A stretch of 41,728 nt of DNA from Elusimicrobiota bacterium (GCA_016208085.1 JACQYT010000133.1:1-41728), one strand, 5' to 3'; numbered from the stretch's first letter, positions 15,056 to 23,286 are shown. Notes: generated by a model not told the origin, from the letters alone. A program made the numbers and translations.

Positions 15056-16471
15056 ATGAAAACAATATCCGGGGTTTTGCTGTTTATTCTTGCCTCTGCC
15101 CTCTACCCTAACCCCTCTACCCTGCTGCATGCGGCCGGGCCGGCGGATTATAACTTTATCATGATTGTGGTGGACTGCCTCCGGGCGGACCATCTTTCTT
15201 CCTACGGCTACCACAGGAACACAAGCCCCAATATTGACGCCCTGGCCGGGGAGTCGGCCGTGTTTACGCAGGCGATCGCCCAGGCCCCCACCACGCTGTT
15301 AAGCTTCGCGTCCATATTCACCTCCAGGTATGTGTCGGCCCACGGGGTGAATGCCCTGAACAAAGCTTTAAGCGATTCGGCTTTAACGCTCGCGGAGATC
15401 CTTAAGATATACAATTATAAAACAGCGGCTTTCATGGCCGGGCTGAATGTAAACCCGCTTTTCAAGCTAAACCAGGGCTTCGACGTCTATTACCAGCTTA
15501 ATTACACCAGCGCCTCGTTCAAAACCGCGCTGCCGGCGGCGTTTGACTGGGCGAAAGAGCGGAACGGCAAAGGCGAAAAATTCTTCCTGGTGGCGCACGG
15601 CAACGACCTGCACACGCCCTATGTTTTCCCCGCTTCCGGGCTCTACGACAGGGGCTTCAAGGTGAACGCCAGGCTGAACCGCCTTTCTGCCCCGGAATCC
15701 CCGCTTATCACGGTCTACAAGAGGAAATTGATGCTGAAATCGGAGCTGGAAGTGATAAGGCTCAGCGACGACGACATCGGCCACATCGTCGCCAGATATG
15801 ACGAGGGTATCCATTACGCGGACGGGCTTGTCGGCGATTTTATCCGCAAGCTGCGGGCGGCAAAAATGCTCGACCGGACGATACTCATTGTGACCGCGGA
15901 CCACGGCGAGGGGCTGTTTGACCACGATTATTTTTTTCACGACTTCAACCTGTACGACGACACGTTGAGAGTCCCTTTGATAATAACCGGCCCGGGTATC
16001 GGGAAAAAGGAGATCTTGCAGCAGGTCCGGCTGATAGACCTTATGCCCACCATACTGGACATGGCCGGGATAGCGCCCGGCCGGGACGCCCAGGGGCGCA
16101 GTCTTAAATCCCCGCTTTACGGCGGCGAAACGGACGCGGCCGGCAATGAATATACCTTTGCCGAAAGCAGCGTAGGCGGGAAGGTCCTGCGTTCCGCCGG
16201 CTGGAAGCTGATCCGGTCCCCCGGGAAAACCGAGCTGTACGACCTGAAAAAAGACCCGGCGGAGCGCACCGACCTGGCCGGTACCGAAAAAGAAACCGCC
16301 GACGAGCTCCGGAAAAAGCTGTCCGACAGCCTGGCGGCGGACGCAAAGGACGCTTTGAGCGAGGCGCTGCCCCCCGGCATGAGATTCACGGACAACATGA
16401 CCAAGGTTGACGCTGAGCTGCGCGAATTCTACAAGCATATGCCGGGAGACAGGGTCCGGCCTTTGCGGTAA
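15056..16471 (+). CDS. AlkP4: exported sulfatase-like protein, close paralogue of AlkP1
   Basis: 471 residues with a signal peptide (about 1-28). From DYN at 31-33 to the end it follows AlkP1 almost without gaps: D40 in VVDCLRADHLSSYGY, T80 in APTTLLSFAS, NDLHTPYVFP, TADHGEGLFDH and RLIDLMPT are all shared. All predicted catalytic residues are intact. The signal peptides of the two are unrelated; that of AlkP4 is encoded by CCTCTACCCTAACCCCTCT-like simple sequence. A purine-rich CGGAGGAA (15031-15038) is followed at once by a three-codon frame ATG CGA TTT TAA (15039-15050) and only then, 17 bases away, by this ATG. The same Thr-type hydrolase/transferase caveat as for AlkP1 applies. Confidence 0.88.
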   Translation: MKTISGVLLFILASALYPNPSTLLHAAGPADYNFIMIVVDCLRADHLSSYGYHRNTSPNIDALAGESAVFTQAIAQAPTTLLSFASIFTSRYVSAHGVNALNKALSDSALTLAEILKIYNYKTAAFMAGLNVNPLFKLNQGFDVYYQLNYTSASFKTALPAAFDWAKERNGKGEKFFLVAHGNDLHTPYVFPASGLYDRGFKVNARLNRLSAPESPLITVYKRKLMLKSELEVIRLSDDDIGHIVARYDEGIHYADGLVGDFIRKLRAAKMLDRTILIVTADHGEGLFDHDYFFHDFNLYDDTLRVPLIITGPGIGKKEILQQVRLIDLMPTILDMAGIAPGRDAQGRSLKSPLYGGETDAAGNEYTFAESSVGGKVLRSAGWKLIRSPGKTELYDLKKDPAERTDLAGTEKETADELRKKLSDSLAADAKDALSEALPPGMRFTDNMTKVDAELREFYKHMPGDRVRPLR

Positions 16472-16500
16472 CCGCCTGTTTTTGCTAATCTATAAAAATT

Positions 16501-18411
16501 ATGCCTGCAAAACATGCCGCGCATGTAAGAATTCCGGTCTTTACGGGCCTCTGTATTGTTTTTCTTTTATCGTCCCCTTTTATCCGCGCGCAGGACCGCC
16601 GGACTTTTAATTTCGCGGTGATGGGCTGCGCGCACATGGGCGTGTGCGAACCGAAAGATTATATGCTGGCGGTGACGAAAATAAAGGAGCAGAAGCCTGA
16701 TTTCGCCGTCTTCCTGGGCGGCATGGTGGACGTCCCGCGCGGGGGGGACGTCGACACCGTGTGGAAAGAATTCGACTCCATCACCGCCAGGCTGGGCGTG
16801 CCGGTTTATGACGTTCCCGGCTCCTGCAGCTGGGGCCCGTTGCTGGTAGAGAAGAGCAGGATGGAACGAATGGGGAAATGTTTTCTTGACCGGTATAAGA
16901 AGCGCTATTATTCCTTCGAGCATAAAAACAGCCTCTTCGTCTTCCTGGATTCGGACGCTCCGAACCCGTCCGGCAATGCCGAAGACGGCAGGCTCTCCGT
17001 TGCGCAGCTGGGATTTTTGAAAAAAACCCTCAGGGAATCGGCGAAATTCGATAATATCTTCATATTCCTGCACAATTCCAAATGGATGCGGGAAAACGTT
17101 TCACAATGGGGCGCGGGTTTCGGGTTCGCCGTCATGAATAAAATAAGATATGTTTTCGCCGCCAAGGAGCATTTTTTCGCCACGGAGCACGCCGACGGCG
17201 TGACCTATATTGTAACGGGCTCTCCGCCCTGCGCGTTAAGACGCTCCTCTCACCCGGTCCTGTTCCATTTTATGAGCGTCAGCGTGAACGGGAAAGATAT
17301 TTCAGTCAACCTGGTGCCGCTGAAAAGCATTCCCCTGGAGAATATGCTGAGCGGGAAAGAACGGAAAGGCGGAAAGAGCGGGAAAGGCCGGAAGGCCGAA
17401 CAGAACTACCAGCTGAACGAAGCCGTCCTGATGGATGCCATCGAGAGAAAAACCATGCTGCCGGCCGGCCCGATCATGAAAGCGATGAACATCAGGCCGG
17501 GCATACAGATAGCGGACGTGGGCGCGGGAGTGGGGGTCTTCGCCTTCCCGCTGGCCGAAACGCTGAACGGGACGGGAATGGTGTTCGCCACCGAAACGGA
17601 CCCGAAAATGATCCAGGCGCTCAGGCGGGAGATAGATCGGAAAGGGTATAAGAACGTCCTGCCGGTCAGTGTTTCCGCCGAAGGAGTGGACCCGTTTTAC
17701 AAGGGGCGCGTTTTTGACATTATGCTCTTCGCCGAACTATACCACTATCTATGGCGGCCCGTGGACTATTTCCGCCAACTGCGCCCCTCGCTGACGAAGG
17801 AAACCGGCCGGATCTTCATTCTCCATTTCAAGAATGTCCCCGATTTCAACGAGATCGAATTCGATGATTTCACCGGGACCATAAAAACCCTGCAATTAGG
17901 GGAAGGTTCCCCCGCTTTCGCGCAACTGGAAGCGGGAGCCGGGGATTTTATCAGGAACTGGCGCGGGGAAAACGCACCTCCCGAAATCAGGGAAAAGATC
18001 GTCCGGAATTTTAATTCGCTGCTTAACGACCCGGGATTTTTCAACAGCATGCTGGACCTGCCGCGCCGGCCCGAGGACAGCGACAGCCCGGAACGGGGAA
18101 AAGCGCTGCTCAGGATGCTGTTCCCGCGCAATATCGAGCTGGCGCGGTGGCTGATAACGGAATTGGAGAGCGAAGGCGTGTTTGAGAAAAAAGCGGAACA
18201 GCTGACCGAAAAAGAAAAGAAAAACGTGAGAAGGCTTAACAGAATACTGTTGAGCGGCGCCTTTAAAATGGACAAGCTGGGTTTTATCCAGGGCATCTAC
18301 CCGCTTTACGCCGAAAAAGCGCGCATCATCTCCGAAATGGAAGCCGCCGGCTACCAGTTCGTCCACGAGCACGATTTTCTGAACTACCACTATTTCCTGG
18401 AATTTAAATAG
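16501..18411 (+). CDS. Signal peptide + degenerate metallophosphoesterase + SAM-methyltransferase fusion
   Basis: 636 residues. Residues 1-31 are a signal peptide or anchor. Residues 36-275 follow the calcineurin-like phosphoesterase fold, but its metal motifs are broken: DxH reads C43-A-H45 (MGCAHMG), GDxxD reads G73-G-M-V-D77, and GNHD reads GSCS (107-110). The GHxH motif is absent near TGSPPC. A basic linker (288-300) leads to a class I methyltransferase domain: motif I DVGAGVGVFAF at 339-349, motif II acid E365 (ATETDP). The last roughly 190 residues are helical and unassigned. An exported SAM-dependent enzyme would be strange because SAM is cytoplasmic. It shares its MTase type with the genes at 20354 and 25392. 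Its 3' end overlaps the convergent minus-strand gene by 22 bases. Confidence 0.75.
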   Translation: MPAKHAAHVRIPVFTGLCIVFLLSSPFIRAQDRRTFNFAVMGCAHMGVCEPKDYMLAVTKIKEQKPDFAVFLGGMVDVPRGGDVDTVWKEFDSITARLGVPVYDVPGSCSWGPLLVEKSRMERMGKCFLDRYKKRYYSFEHKNSLFVFLDSDAPNPSGNAEDGRLSVAQLGFLKKTLRESAKFDNIFIFLHNSKWMRENVSQWGAGFGFAVMNKIRYVFAAKEHFFATEHADGVTYIVTGSPPCALRRSSHPVLFHFMSVSVNGKDISVNLVPLKSIPLENMLSGKERKGGKSGKGRKAEQNYQLNEAVLMDAIERKTMLPAGPIMKAMNIRPGIQIADVGAGVGVFAFPLAETLNGTGMVFATETDPKMIQALRREIDRKGYKNVLPVSVSAEGVDPFYKGRVFDIMLFAELYHYLWRPVDYFRQLRPSLTKETGRIFILHFKNVPDFNEIEFDDFTGTIKTLQLGEGSPAFAQLEAGAGDFIRNWRGENAPPEIREKIVRNFNSLLNDPGFFNSMLDLPRRPEDSDSPERGKALLRMLFPRNIELARWLITELESEGVFEKKAEQLTEKEKKNVRRLNRILLSGAFKMDKLGFIQGIYPLYAEKARIISEMEAAGYQFVHEHDFLNYHYFLEFK

Positions 18412-19109
18412 TCCCCGGCCCCGCCTTTTCCGGACACGCCTTCCTGGTCCGGCGGCGGCAGGCTCTTCAGCGTTTTTGCGCAGCCGTCCGACAGTTCGCT
18501 TTCATTCTCCATCAGGCAACTGCCTTGTTTCAGGCCGAATTCAATGCCCTTGCAAAATTTGCTTATATCGTCTTTGCAGGTCTTCTGCAGCGCGGCTTCG
18601 ACCCCCTGCCTGCCCGAACTGCCTTTTTCAGGCGTGTCCTCCTGGGGCGGCGGCGGCAGGCTCTTCAGCGTTTTTGCGCAGCCGGGAGAGAGTATGCTTT
18701 CGTTCTTTTTGAGACATTTTCCCTTTTTCAGGTCCGACTCTACGCCTTCGCAAAATTTGCTTATATCGTCCTTGCAGGCCTTCTGCAGCGCGGCGCCGGC
18801 CTGCTGCTCGACGGAACCGCTTTCCGGCTCCGCCGGCAGGGTTTTCAACGCTTTTTTGCAATCAGACGCCAGTTTGCTGTCATGCTTTTTAAGGCATTTC
18901 GCCTTGTTAAGGCCCGATCTGATTCCCTTGCAAAATTTATTCAGATCATCCTTGCACGCCTTTTTCAGCAAGGTCCTGTCCATCTGCGTTGTTTTTCTGC
19001 CCTGCCCCTTCGGACTTTTCCCGCGCGCCCGTTCCGCCTGCGCATGAACGGCCGCGGCCGTCAGGCAGAAGCCGGAAAACAATACCGCCGCAAATATTAT
19101 TTTTTTCAC
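18390..19109 (-). CDS. Secreted protein with three Cys-rich repeats
   Basis: 239 residues, signal peptide 1-23 (MKKIIFAAVLFSGFCLTAA). Three repeats of about 43 residues each follow C-X7-C-X11-C-X11-C (for example CKDDISKFCKGIEFGLKQG), the pattern of the cysteine-rich repeat PF00839 first known from Golgi glycoprotein 1. Linkers are Pro/Gly/Ser-rich. The four Cys per repeat suggest disulfides outside the cytoplasm. A good ribosome site AAGGGGAG precedes the ATG. It is the second gene of a minus-strand pair, 21 bases after its larger paralogue. Binding or structural roles are plausible; none is established. Confidence 0.85.
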   Translation of the reverse strand: MKKIIFAAVLFSGFCLTAAAVHAQAERARGKSPKGQGRKTTQMDRTLLKKACKDDLNKFCKGIRSGLNKAKCLKKHDSKLASDCKKALKTLPAEPESGSVEQQAGAALQKACKDDISKFCEGVESDLKKGKCLKKNESILSPGCAKTLKSLPPPPQEDTPEKGSSGRQGVEAALQKTCKDDISKFCKGIEFGLKQGSCLMENESELSDGCAKTLKSLPPPDQEGVSGKGGAGDYLNSRK

Positions 19110-19130
19110 GAACTCCCCTTGGCCTTCGGG

Positions 19131-20231
19131 TTATTCCCCGCCCCTGCCGCCCGGACCGCCCCTGCCGGACCCGCCCCTCTCTTCCGGCGGCGGCAGGCTC
19201 TTCAGCGTTTTTCCGCACTCGGCCGAGAGCTTGCTTTCATTCTCCATCAGGCATTGCCCCTGTTTCGGGCCCGGCCCGATGCCGTTGCAGAACCTGCCTA
19301 TGTCGGCTTTGCAGGCCTTCATCAACGCGGCGCCGCCCTGCTGGTCCGGCGGCGGCAGGCTCTTCAGCGTTTTTTCGCACTCAGACGACAGCTTGCTTTC
19401 ATTCTCCATTAGGCATTGCCCGAGTTTCGGGCCAGGCTCAATGCCCTTGCAGAATGTGTCCGTATCGTCTTTGCAGGACTTATTCAGCGCGGCGATGGCT
19501 TTCTGATTGCCCGAACCTTCCTCTCCGGCTCCGCCTTCCTGCTGGTCCGGCGGCGGCAGGCTTTCAAGCGTTTTCCCGCATTCGGCTGATAACCTGCTTT
19601 GATTTTTCATCAGGCATTGCCCCTGTTTCGGGCCCTGCGCGATACCCTTGCAAAACCTGGTCAGGTCGGCTTTGCAGGCTTTCATCAGCGCAGCGCCGGT
19701 TTTCTGATTGCCCGAACTTCCCTCTTTTCCGGGCCCGCCTTCCTGGTCGGGCGGCGGCAGGCTTTTCAGCGTTTTCCCGCAACCGGCCGACAGCTTGCTT
19801 TCATTCTCCATCAGGCATTGCCCCTGCTGCGGGCCCGGCTCGATGCCCTTGCAGAATCTGCTTATGTCTTCCCTGCAGTCTTTATTCAGCGCGGCCTCGG
19901 TTTCCTGATTGCCTGCGCCCCCTTTCCCGGTTTTGCCTTTCTGTCCCGACGACGGCAGGCTCTTCAGCGCTTTCAGGCAGTCAGCCGCCAGTTCGCTTTC
20001 ATTTTCCAGCAGGCATTTTCCCAGCTTCGGCCCCTGCTCAACGCCTTTGCAGAACCTATCTATATCGTCTTTGCAGCTCTTCACCAGCCCCGCCTCGGTT
20101 TTCCGGGTCAGTTTCCCGCCGCGCTTGTCGGAACCGGTTTTCCCGCGTTCCTGTTCCGCCTGTGAATGAACGTCCGCGCATAGCAGGCAGAGACCGAAAA
20201 CCACTGACGCCGCCAAAGTTATTCTTTTCAT
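19131..20231 (-). CDS. Secreted protein with five Cys-rich repeats
   Basis: 366 residues, signal peptide 1-23 (MKRITLAASVVFGLCLLCA). Five copies of the C-X7-C-X11-C-X11-C repeat (PF00839-like), each ending LKSLPPPD or similar, are separated by short linkers rich in Gly, Gln, Glu and Lys. The C-terminus is a Gly/Arg run (ERGGSGRGGPGGRGGE). The repeats are also similar at DNA level, so copy number could change by recombination; the downstream gene has three. An AGGAGG ribosome site lies just upstream. It is divergent from the methyltransferase-like gene at 20354. Its partner is unknown. Confidence 0.85.
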   Translation of the reverse strand: MKRITLAASVVFGLCLLCADVHSQAEQERGKTGSDKRGGKLTRKTEAGLVKSCKDDIDRFCKGVEQGPKLGKCLLENESELAADCLKALKSLPSSGQKGKTGKGGAGNQETEAALNKDCREDISRFCKGIEPGPQQGQCLMENESKLSAGCGKTLKSLPPPDQEGGPGKEGSSGNQKTGAALMKACKADLTRFCKGIAQGPKQGQCLMKNQSRLSAECGKTLESLPPPDQQEGGAGEEGSGNQKAIAALNKSCKDDTDTFCKGIEPGPKLGQCLMENESKLSSECEKTLKSLPPPDQQGGAALMKACKADIGRFCNGIGPGPKQGQCLMENESKLSAECGKTLKSLPPPEERGGSGRGGPGGRGGE

Positions 20232-20304
20232 ATAGCCTCCTAGTTAAAAATATTTTACCAATTATATGGGGGGTAAAAACCTTTTTGCGGTAATTGCCCC
20301 GTTT

Positions 20305-20332
20305 TTGCTATCGTATAGCGGATAAACATAAT
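20305..20332 (+). promoter_or_regulatory. Possible promoter for the methyltransferase-like gene
   Basis: TTGCTA (20305-20310), 16 bases, then CATAAT (20327-20332), 21 bases before the ATG at 20354. The sequence GTTTTTGCTA around the -35 also occurs at 16478-16487, just before the other methyltransferase fusion gene. Confidence 0.35.
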
Positions 20333-20353
20333 TTTACGGACCACTGAGGCATC

Positions 20354-21640
20354 ATGAAGCGGCTGCCTGAAGTCTGCCTTACGGGCGCAATGATCATCCT
20401 TGCCGGCGCAGCCGCCTGCCTGGCGGCCCCGGATAGCATAAAACCCGGCCCAGCCGGCGGGGAAAACCCGCGCCCGGAAGCGGGCCGAGGAAGAGAGGCC
20501 GCCCGGCCCCGCAAAACCGAACAAATTTCCTACAGGGTCGCGTCCTCGCAGGCCGTCCTGGCCTATCTCCGGAGCCCGGGACCGGAAACGCTCGCAGCGG
20601 CGCTCCGGACCTGCCTTTCCGTGCGGGAAAGGATCCCGGACGACGTGTTTAACGGTTTTCTGACCGCTTTCTGCCATCACGAAACGGGGGACGCCGCCGC
20701 CGAGGCGCGGGCGTTGTCGCAATACCCTCCCGAGCAGAAGAACATGTACCGCTTTTTCTTTTATGAGCGCAGGGGGGAGCTTGCCGACGCGCTGCATATC
20801 ATCCCCGCGTACCTCTGCAAGCACCTGCGCGAACTGCCCAATGCCGGGAACGCTTTTTCCCGGGGCGCAAAATGCCCCGGCTTCGGCGGCCCGGTATCAG
20901 GCGAAAAATACCGAAGCAAAAATAAAACCTATGTCCGATTCGTCTGCCCGAAATGCGACGGCATGATCCGGCTCCGGAAGTCCGTAGCCGGGGGCGCTCG
21001 CGCCGCCAAAAACGACGATTCCCTGTGCCCCATCCTGTTCCATGTCGCCTATAAGTTCCTGGACAACAGGTGGCGGTTCACCTCAAAGGAGTATAAAGGC
21101 CTGGAAGGCTTCCTTTCCGCGCTCGGCATCAGGGAGGGAACTGTCGTCGCGGATATCGGCTGCGGCAACGGACAATTCACATTCCCGCTGGCGGAGAAAG
21201 TCGGGCCGAAGGGCAGGGTCTACGCCGAGGAGATCGATGAAAGGGAACTGGAACTGATCAGGTATTGCATAGAAAAGGGCGGCCTCAAAAATATCGTGCC
21301 CGTACTGGGAACCCCGACCGATGTAAATATCCCGCCCGGCGCGCTGGACACGGCGGCGCTCATCCATGTTTACAGGAGCATACTGATGGGCCTGGGCGGC
21401 AGGACGCCGGAGTACGTGGACTCTTTTTTTAACGATTTTTTCGCGGGCATCCGCAAAGCGCTCAAGGAAGACGGCGCGCTGGTCCTGGTCGACCGCATCG
21501 ATCCGCGATTTGACGTAACGGCCGGAAAAGCAGCCGAAGCGCTGAAAAAAAGGGGGTTTCAGCTGGTCTCCGACAAGAGCGACCTGAAGGAGCGGACCAT
21601 CATCCTTTTTTTCAAAAAAGCGCCGAAATTAGTAAAATAA
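20354..21640 (+). CDS. Exported/anchored protein with C-terminal SAM-methyltransferase domain (MT-2)
   Basis: 428 residues. Residues 1-25 are hydrophobic (signal peptide or anchor); 26-60 are Pro/Arg-rich. Residues 62-165 are a helical domain shared with the gene at 25392 (SSQAVLAYLR, DDVFNGFLTAFC, PEQKNMY). A zinc-ribbon-like piece follows, C174-P-G-F-G-G then C198-P-K-C201, in which the expected second Cys is Phe. The methyltransferase core begins near 255: motif I ADIGCGNGQFTF (266-277), acid in AEEID (291-295). It is probably the product of duplication with the gene at 25392. The substrate is unknown; the location of the catalytic domain relative to the membrane is the puzzle. Confidence 0.78.
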   Translation: MKRLPEVCLTGAMIILAGAAACLAAPDSIKPGPAGGENPRPEAGRGREAARPRKTEQISYRVASSQAVLAYLRSPGPETLAAALRTCLSVRERIPDDVFNGFLTAFCHHETGDAAAEARALSQYPPEQKNMYRFFFYERRGELADALHIIPAYLCKHLRELPNAGNAFSRGAKCPGFGGPVSGEKYRSKNKTYVRFVCPKCDGMIRLRKSVAGGARAAKNDDSLCPILFHVAYKFLDNRWRFTSKEYKGLEGFLSALGIREGTVVADIGCGNGQFTFPLAEKVGPKGRVYAEEIDERELELIRYCIEKGGLKNIVPVLGTPTDVNIPPGALDTAALIHVYRSILMGLGGRTPEYVDSFFNDFFAGIRKALKEDGALVLVDRIDPRFDVTAGKAAEALKKRGFQLVSDKSDLKERTIILFFKKAPKLVK

Positions 21641-21666
21641 TAAAATGTTGTCCGACAACATTTTAT
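21640..21666. terminator. 12-bp-stem hairpin at the MT-2 stop codon
   Basis: ATAAAATGTTGT, loop CCG, ACAACATTTTAT. It begins on the last base of the TAA stop. The stem ends in TTTTAT on the + strand and would also serve the minus strand. Confidence 0.55.
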
Positions 21667-21670
21667 CCTA

Positions 21671-21689
21671 CCCGGCACGGGGTTTTTTT
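21671..21689 (+). terminator. Short GC hairpin followed by seven T
   Basis: CCCG-gca-CGGG then GTTTTTTT. The stem is short but the T-tract is good. It is the second of several hairpins in the gap 21641-21816. Confidence 0.45.
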
Positions 21690-21707
21690 CAACACCTTGC
21701 CGGAGAT

Positions 21708-21731
21708 GAGGGGAAAATTTCTTTCCCCCTC
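21708..21731. repeat. Hairpin GAGGGGAAA / TTTCCCCCTC
   Basis: Arms 21708-21716 and 21722-21731 pair with one bulged C. It is the third hairpin in the cluster. Confidence 0.4.
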
Positions 21732-21753
21732 AAACTCACCTTTGCCCCAAGGT

Positions 21754-21777
21754 TACCCCGCCCTAAAGGGCGGGGTA
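21754..21777. repeat. Perfect 10-bp-stem GC hairpin
   Basis: TACCCCGCCC-taaa-GGGCGGGGTA, upstream of the HemW-like gene. It is the fourth hairpin in the cluster and too strong to be chance. Confidence 0.55.
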
Positions 21778-21781
21778 TGGT

Positions 21782-21806
21782 AAAAATTTTTGCGGCAAAA
21801 ATTTTT
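21782..21806. repeat. Perfect AT-rich inverted repeat just before the HemW-like start
   Basis: AAAAATTTTTGC-G-GCAAAAATTTTT, ending 10 bases before the ATG at 21817 (7 before 21814). It overlaps where a ribosome site would be expected, and no Shine-Dalgarno sequence is visible, so it may influence initiation. Confidence 0.5.
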
Positions 21807-21816
21807 AATCAAAATG

Positions 21817-23232
21817 ATGGATCCCGAACTTAAGGCCAAAGCCGAAAAGATGGTGCGGGGGTTGGATATCCCCCGGCTTAAGAACGAGGGCCTGCTTGCC
21901 CTAAACGACCAGTTTTTCCCTTCCGTGCATTACCCGCCTATCACGATGTATCCGCCGATAACCGAAGAAGCTCTGTTCCAGGGCTACCAGGTCCCGGCGG
22001 ATAAGTTCTTTGATATCTACATTCACATACCGTTCTGCATAAAATACTGCGCCTTCTGCCATTACCCGGTAAAGCTCGGCGAGATGCGCGCCGAAAAGGA
22101 CCGGTATCTGGACGCGCTGGAGCGTGAAATGGATTTCTACCTGGCGAGGCTGGGCCTGACAAAGTTCCGGGCGCGCTCGGTGCTGGTCGGCGGGGGGACC
22201 CCGACCTACCTCAAGCCCGCCCAACTGCGGCGCTTCCTTGAGTTTTTCTGCGCGCGGACGGACCTCTCGTCCAGACCCCAGTTCTCCTATGACGTGGACC
22301 CGGTCACCATCACCGACGCGGAAGGCCCGGCCCGCCTGAAATTACTGCGGGAGCGCGGAGTGGACCGGCTGACCATCGGGCTCCAGTCCCTGGACGACGC
22401 CCTGTTGAAGGTCATGAACCGCCATCACGACGCCGCCGCCGCGGTGCGGTCCGTACGCGAAGCCAGGGACGCCGGGTTCAAAGTTAATGTCGAGCTTATC
22501 TACGGCTATCCCGCTCAGACGCTGGAATCCTGGGCCGACACGCTGGAAAAAACGGCCGCGCTTGCAGCGGATGAGATACAGCTCTACCGGCTTAAAGTCG
22601 TCCCCTACGGGGACCACACCGGCGCCATCGCCAAAAAATTCGGCGTTAAAAGGGAAGAGTTCCTGAGCCTAGAGCAGACCATCCTGATGAAGGCGTATGC
22701 GACGGCTTTCCTGCCGCAGGCAGGGTATAATGAAAACCTGGCCCGCGTTTATTCCAGGACCAGAGATGACTTTTCCCGTTACGCGCACGACCAGTGCTGC
22801 AACCTTTTCGACCAGGTGGGCTTCGGCCTGACCGCGTTCAGCAGCCTGCGCGACAGGTTCGCTCTGAACACGCAGGATTTTGAGGAATATTATTCGCTGA
22901 TTGCCGGCGGAAAGCTGCCGGTAAACCGCGGCCTTATCCGGACCGCCGAGAACCAGTTGCGCTGGGCGGTGGCGCTGCCGCTGAAGAACCGCAAGGTCAT
23001 CAAGGCGTATTTCAAGAAGCTGACCGGCAGGGACCTGAACGAAGCGTTCGGGAAAAAGATAGAGAAGCTTAAGAGTTTCGGCCTGTTGTCCGAGGACGCC
23101 AATTTCCTGACGCTGACCGAAAAAGGCAGATTTTTCGCCGACGAGGTCTGCCACCAGTTCCACCACCCCGACTACGTCCCCTTCCCCCGCGAAACCTACT
23201 CCCCCGGCGCCCTGTCCCCCTACAACGACTAA
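21817..23232 (+). CDS. HemW/HemN-family radical SAM protein
   Basis: 471 residues from ATG 21817 (ATG 21814 adds one Met). Residues 1-60 form an N-terminal extension. C74, C78 and C81 lie in IHIPFCIKYCAFCHYP, the HemN/HemW signature, followed by VGGGTPTYLKPAQL, the SAM-binding segment, and GLQSLDDALLKVMNRHH, also typical. The family comprises oxygen-independent coproporphyrinogen III dehydrogenase (HemN) and the haem chaperone/transferase HemW. Length and motifs are closer to the HemW-like group, including many of unproven function. A winged C-terminal part (LTEKGRFFADEVCHQF) is present. Four hairpins precede the gene, so it is probably transcribed separately from MT-2. No other haem gene is nearby. 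Confidence 0.8.
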   Translation: MDPELKAKAEKMVRGLDIPRLKNEGLLALNDQFFPSVHYPPITMYPPITEEALFQGYQVPADKFFDIYIHIPFCIKYCAFCHYPVKLGEMRAEKDRYLDALEREMDFYLARLGLTKFRARSVLVGGGTPTYLKPAQLRRFLEFFCARTDLSSRPQFSYDVDPVTITDAEGPARLKLLRERGVDRLTIGLQSLDDALLKVMNRHHDAAAAVRSVREARDAGFKVNVELIYGYPAQTLESWADTLEKTAALAADEIQLYRLKVVPYGDHTGAIAKKFGVKREEFLSLEQTILMKAYATAFLPQAGYNENLARVYSRTRDDFSRYAHDQCCNLFDQVGFGLTAFSSLRDRFALNTQDFEEYYSLIAGGKLPVNRGLIRTAENQLRWAVALPLKNRKVIKAYFKKLTGRDLNEAFGKKIEKLKSFGLLSEDANFLTLTEKGRFFADEVCHQFHHPDYVPFPRETYSPGALSPYND

Positions 23233-23268
23233 CCCGGATTCTCCTGGGCCGCCCGGGGCTATCCTGAC

Positions 23269-23286
23269 GCCGATTAGATAATCGGC
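23269..23286. terminator. Hairpin between convergent genes
   Basis: GCCGATT-agat-AATCGGC, a perfect 7-bp stem in the 85-base gap between the HemW-like gene (+) and the EamA gene (-). No T-tract is present; possibly a bidirectional stop. Confidence 0.45.

Noticed and set aside
19131-20231. Regular DNA repeats considered as a CRISPR array
   Set aside because: The period is long and uneven (about 150-200 bases), the repeats encode a conserved protein pattern, and no cas genes are near.
18525-20293. Several long plus-strand open frames (up to 434 codons) across the Cys-rich genes
   Set aside because: They are antisense shadows of the two repeat genes. Their products are low-complexity Cys/Arg/Pro strings without signal peptides, while the minus strand has ribosome sites, signal peptides and regular repeats.
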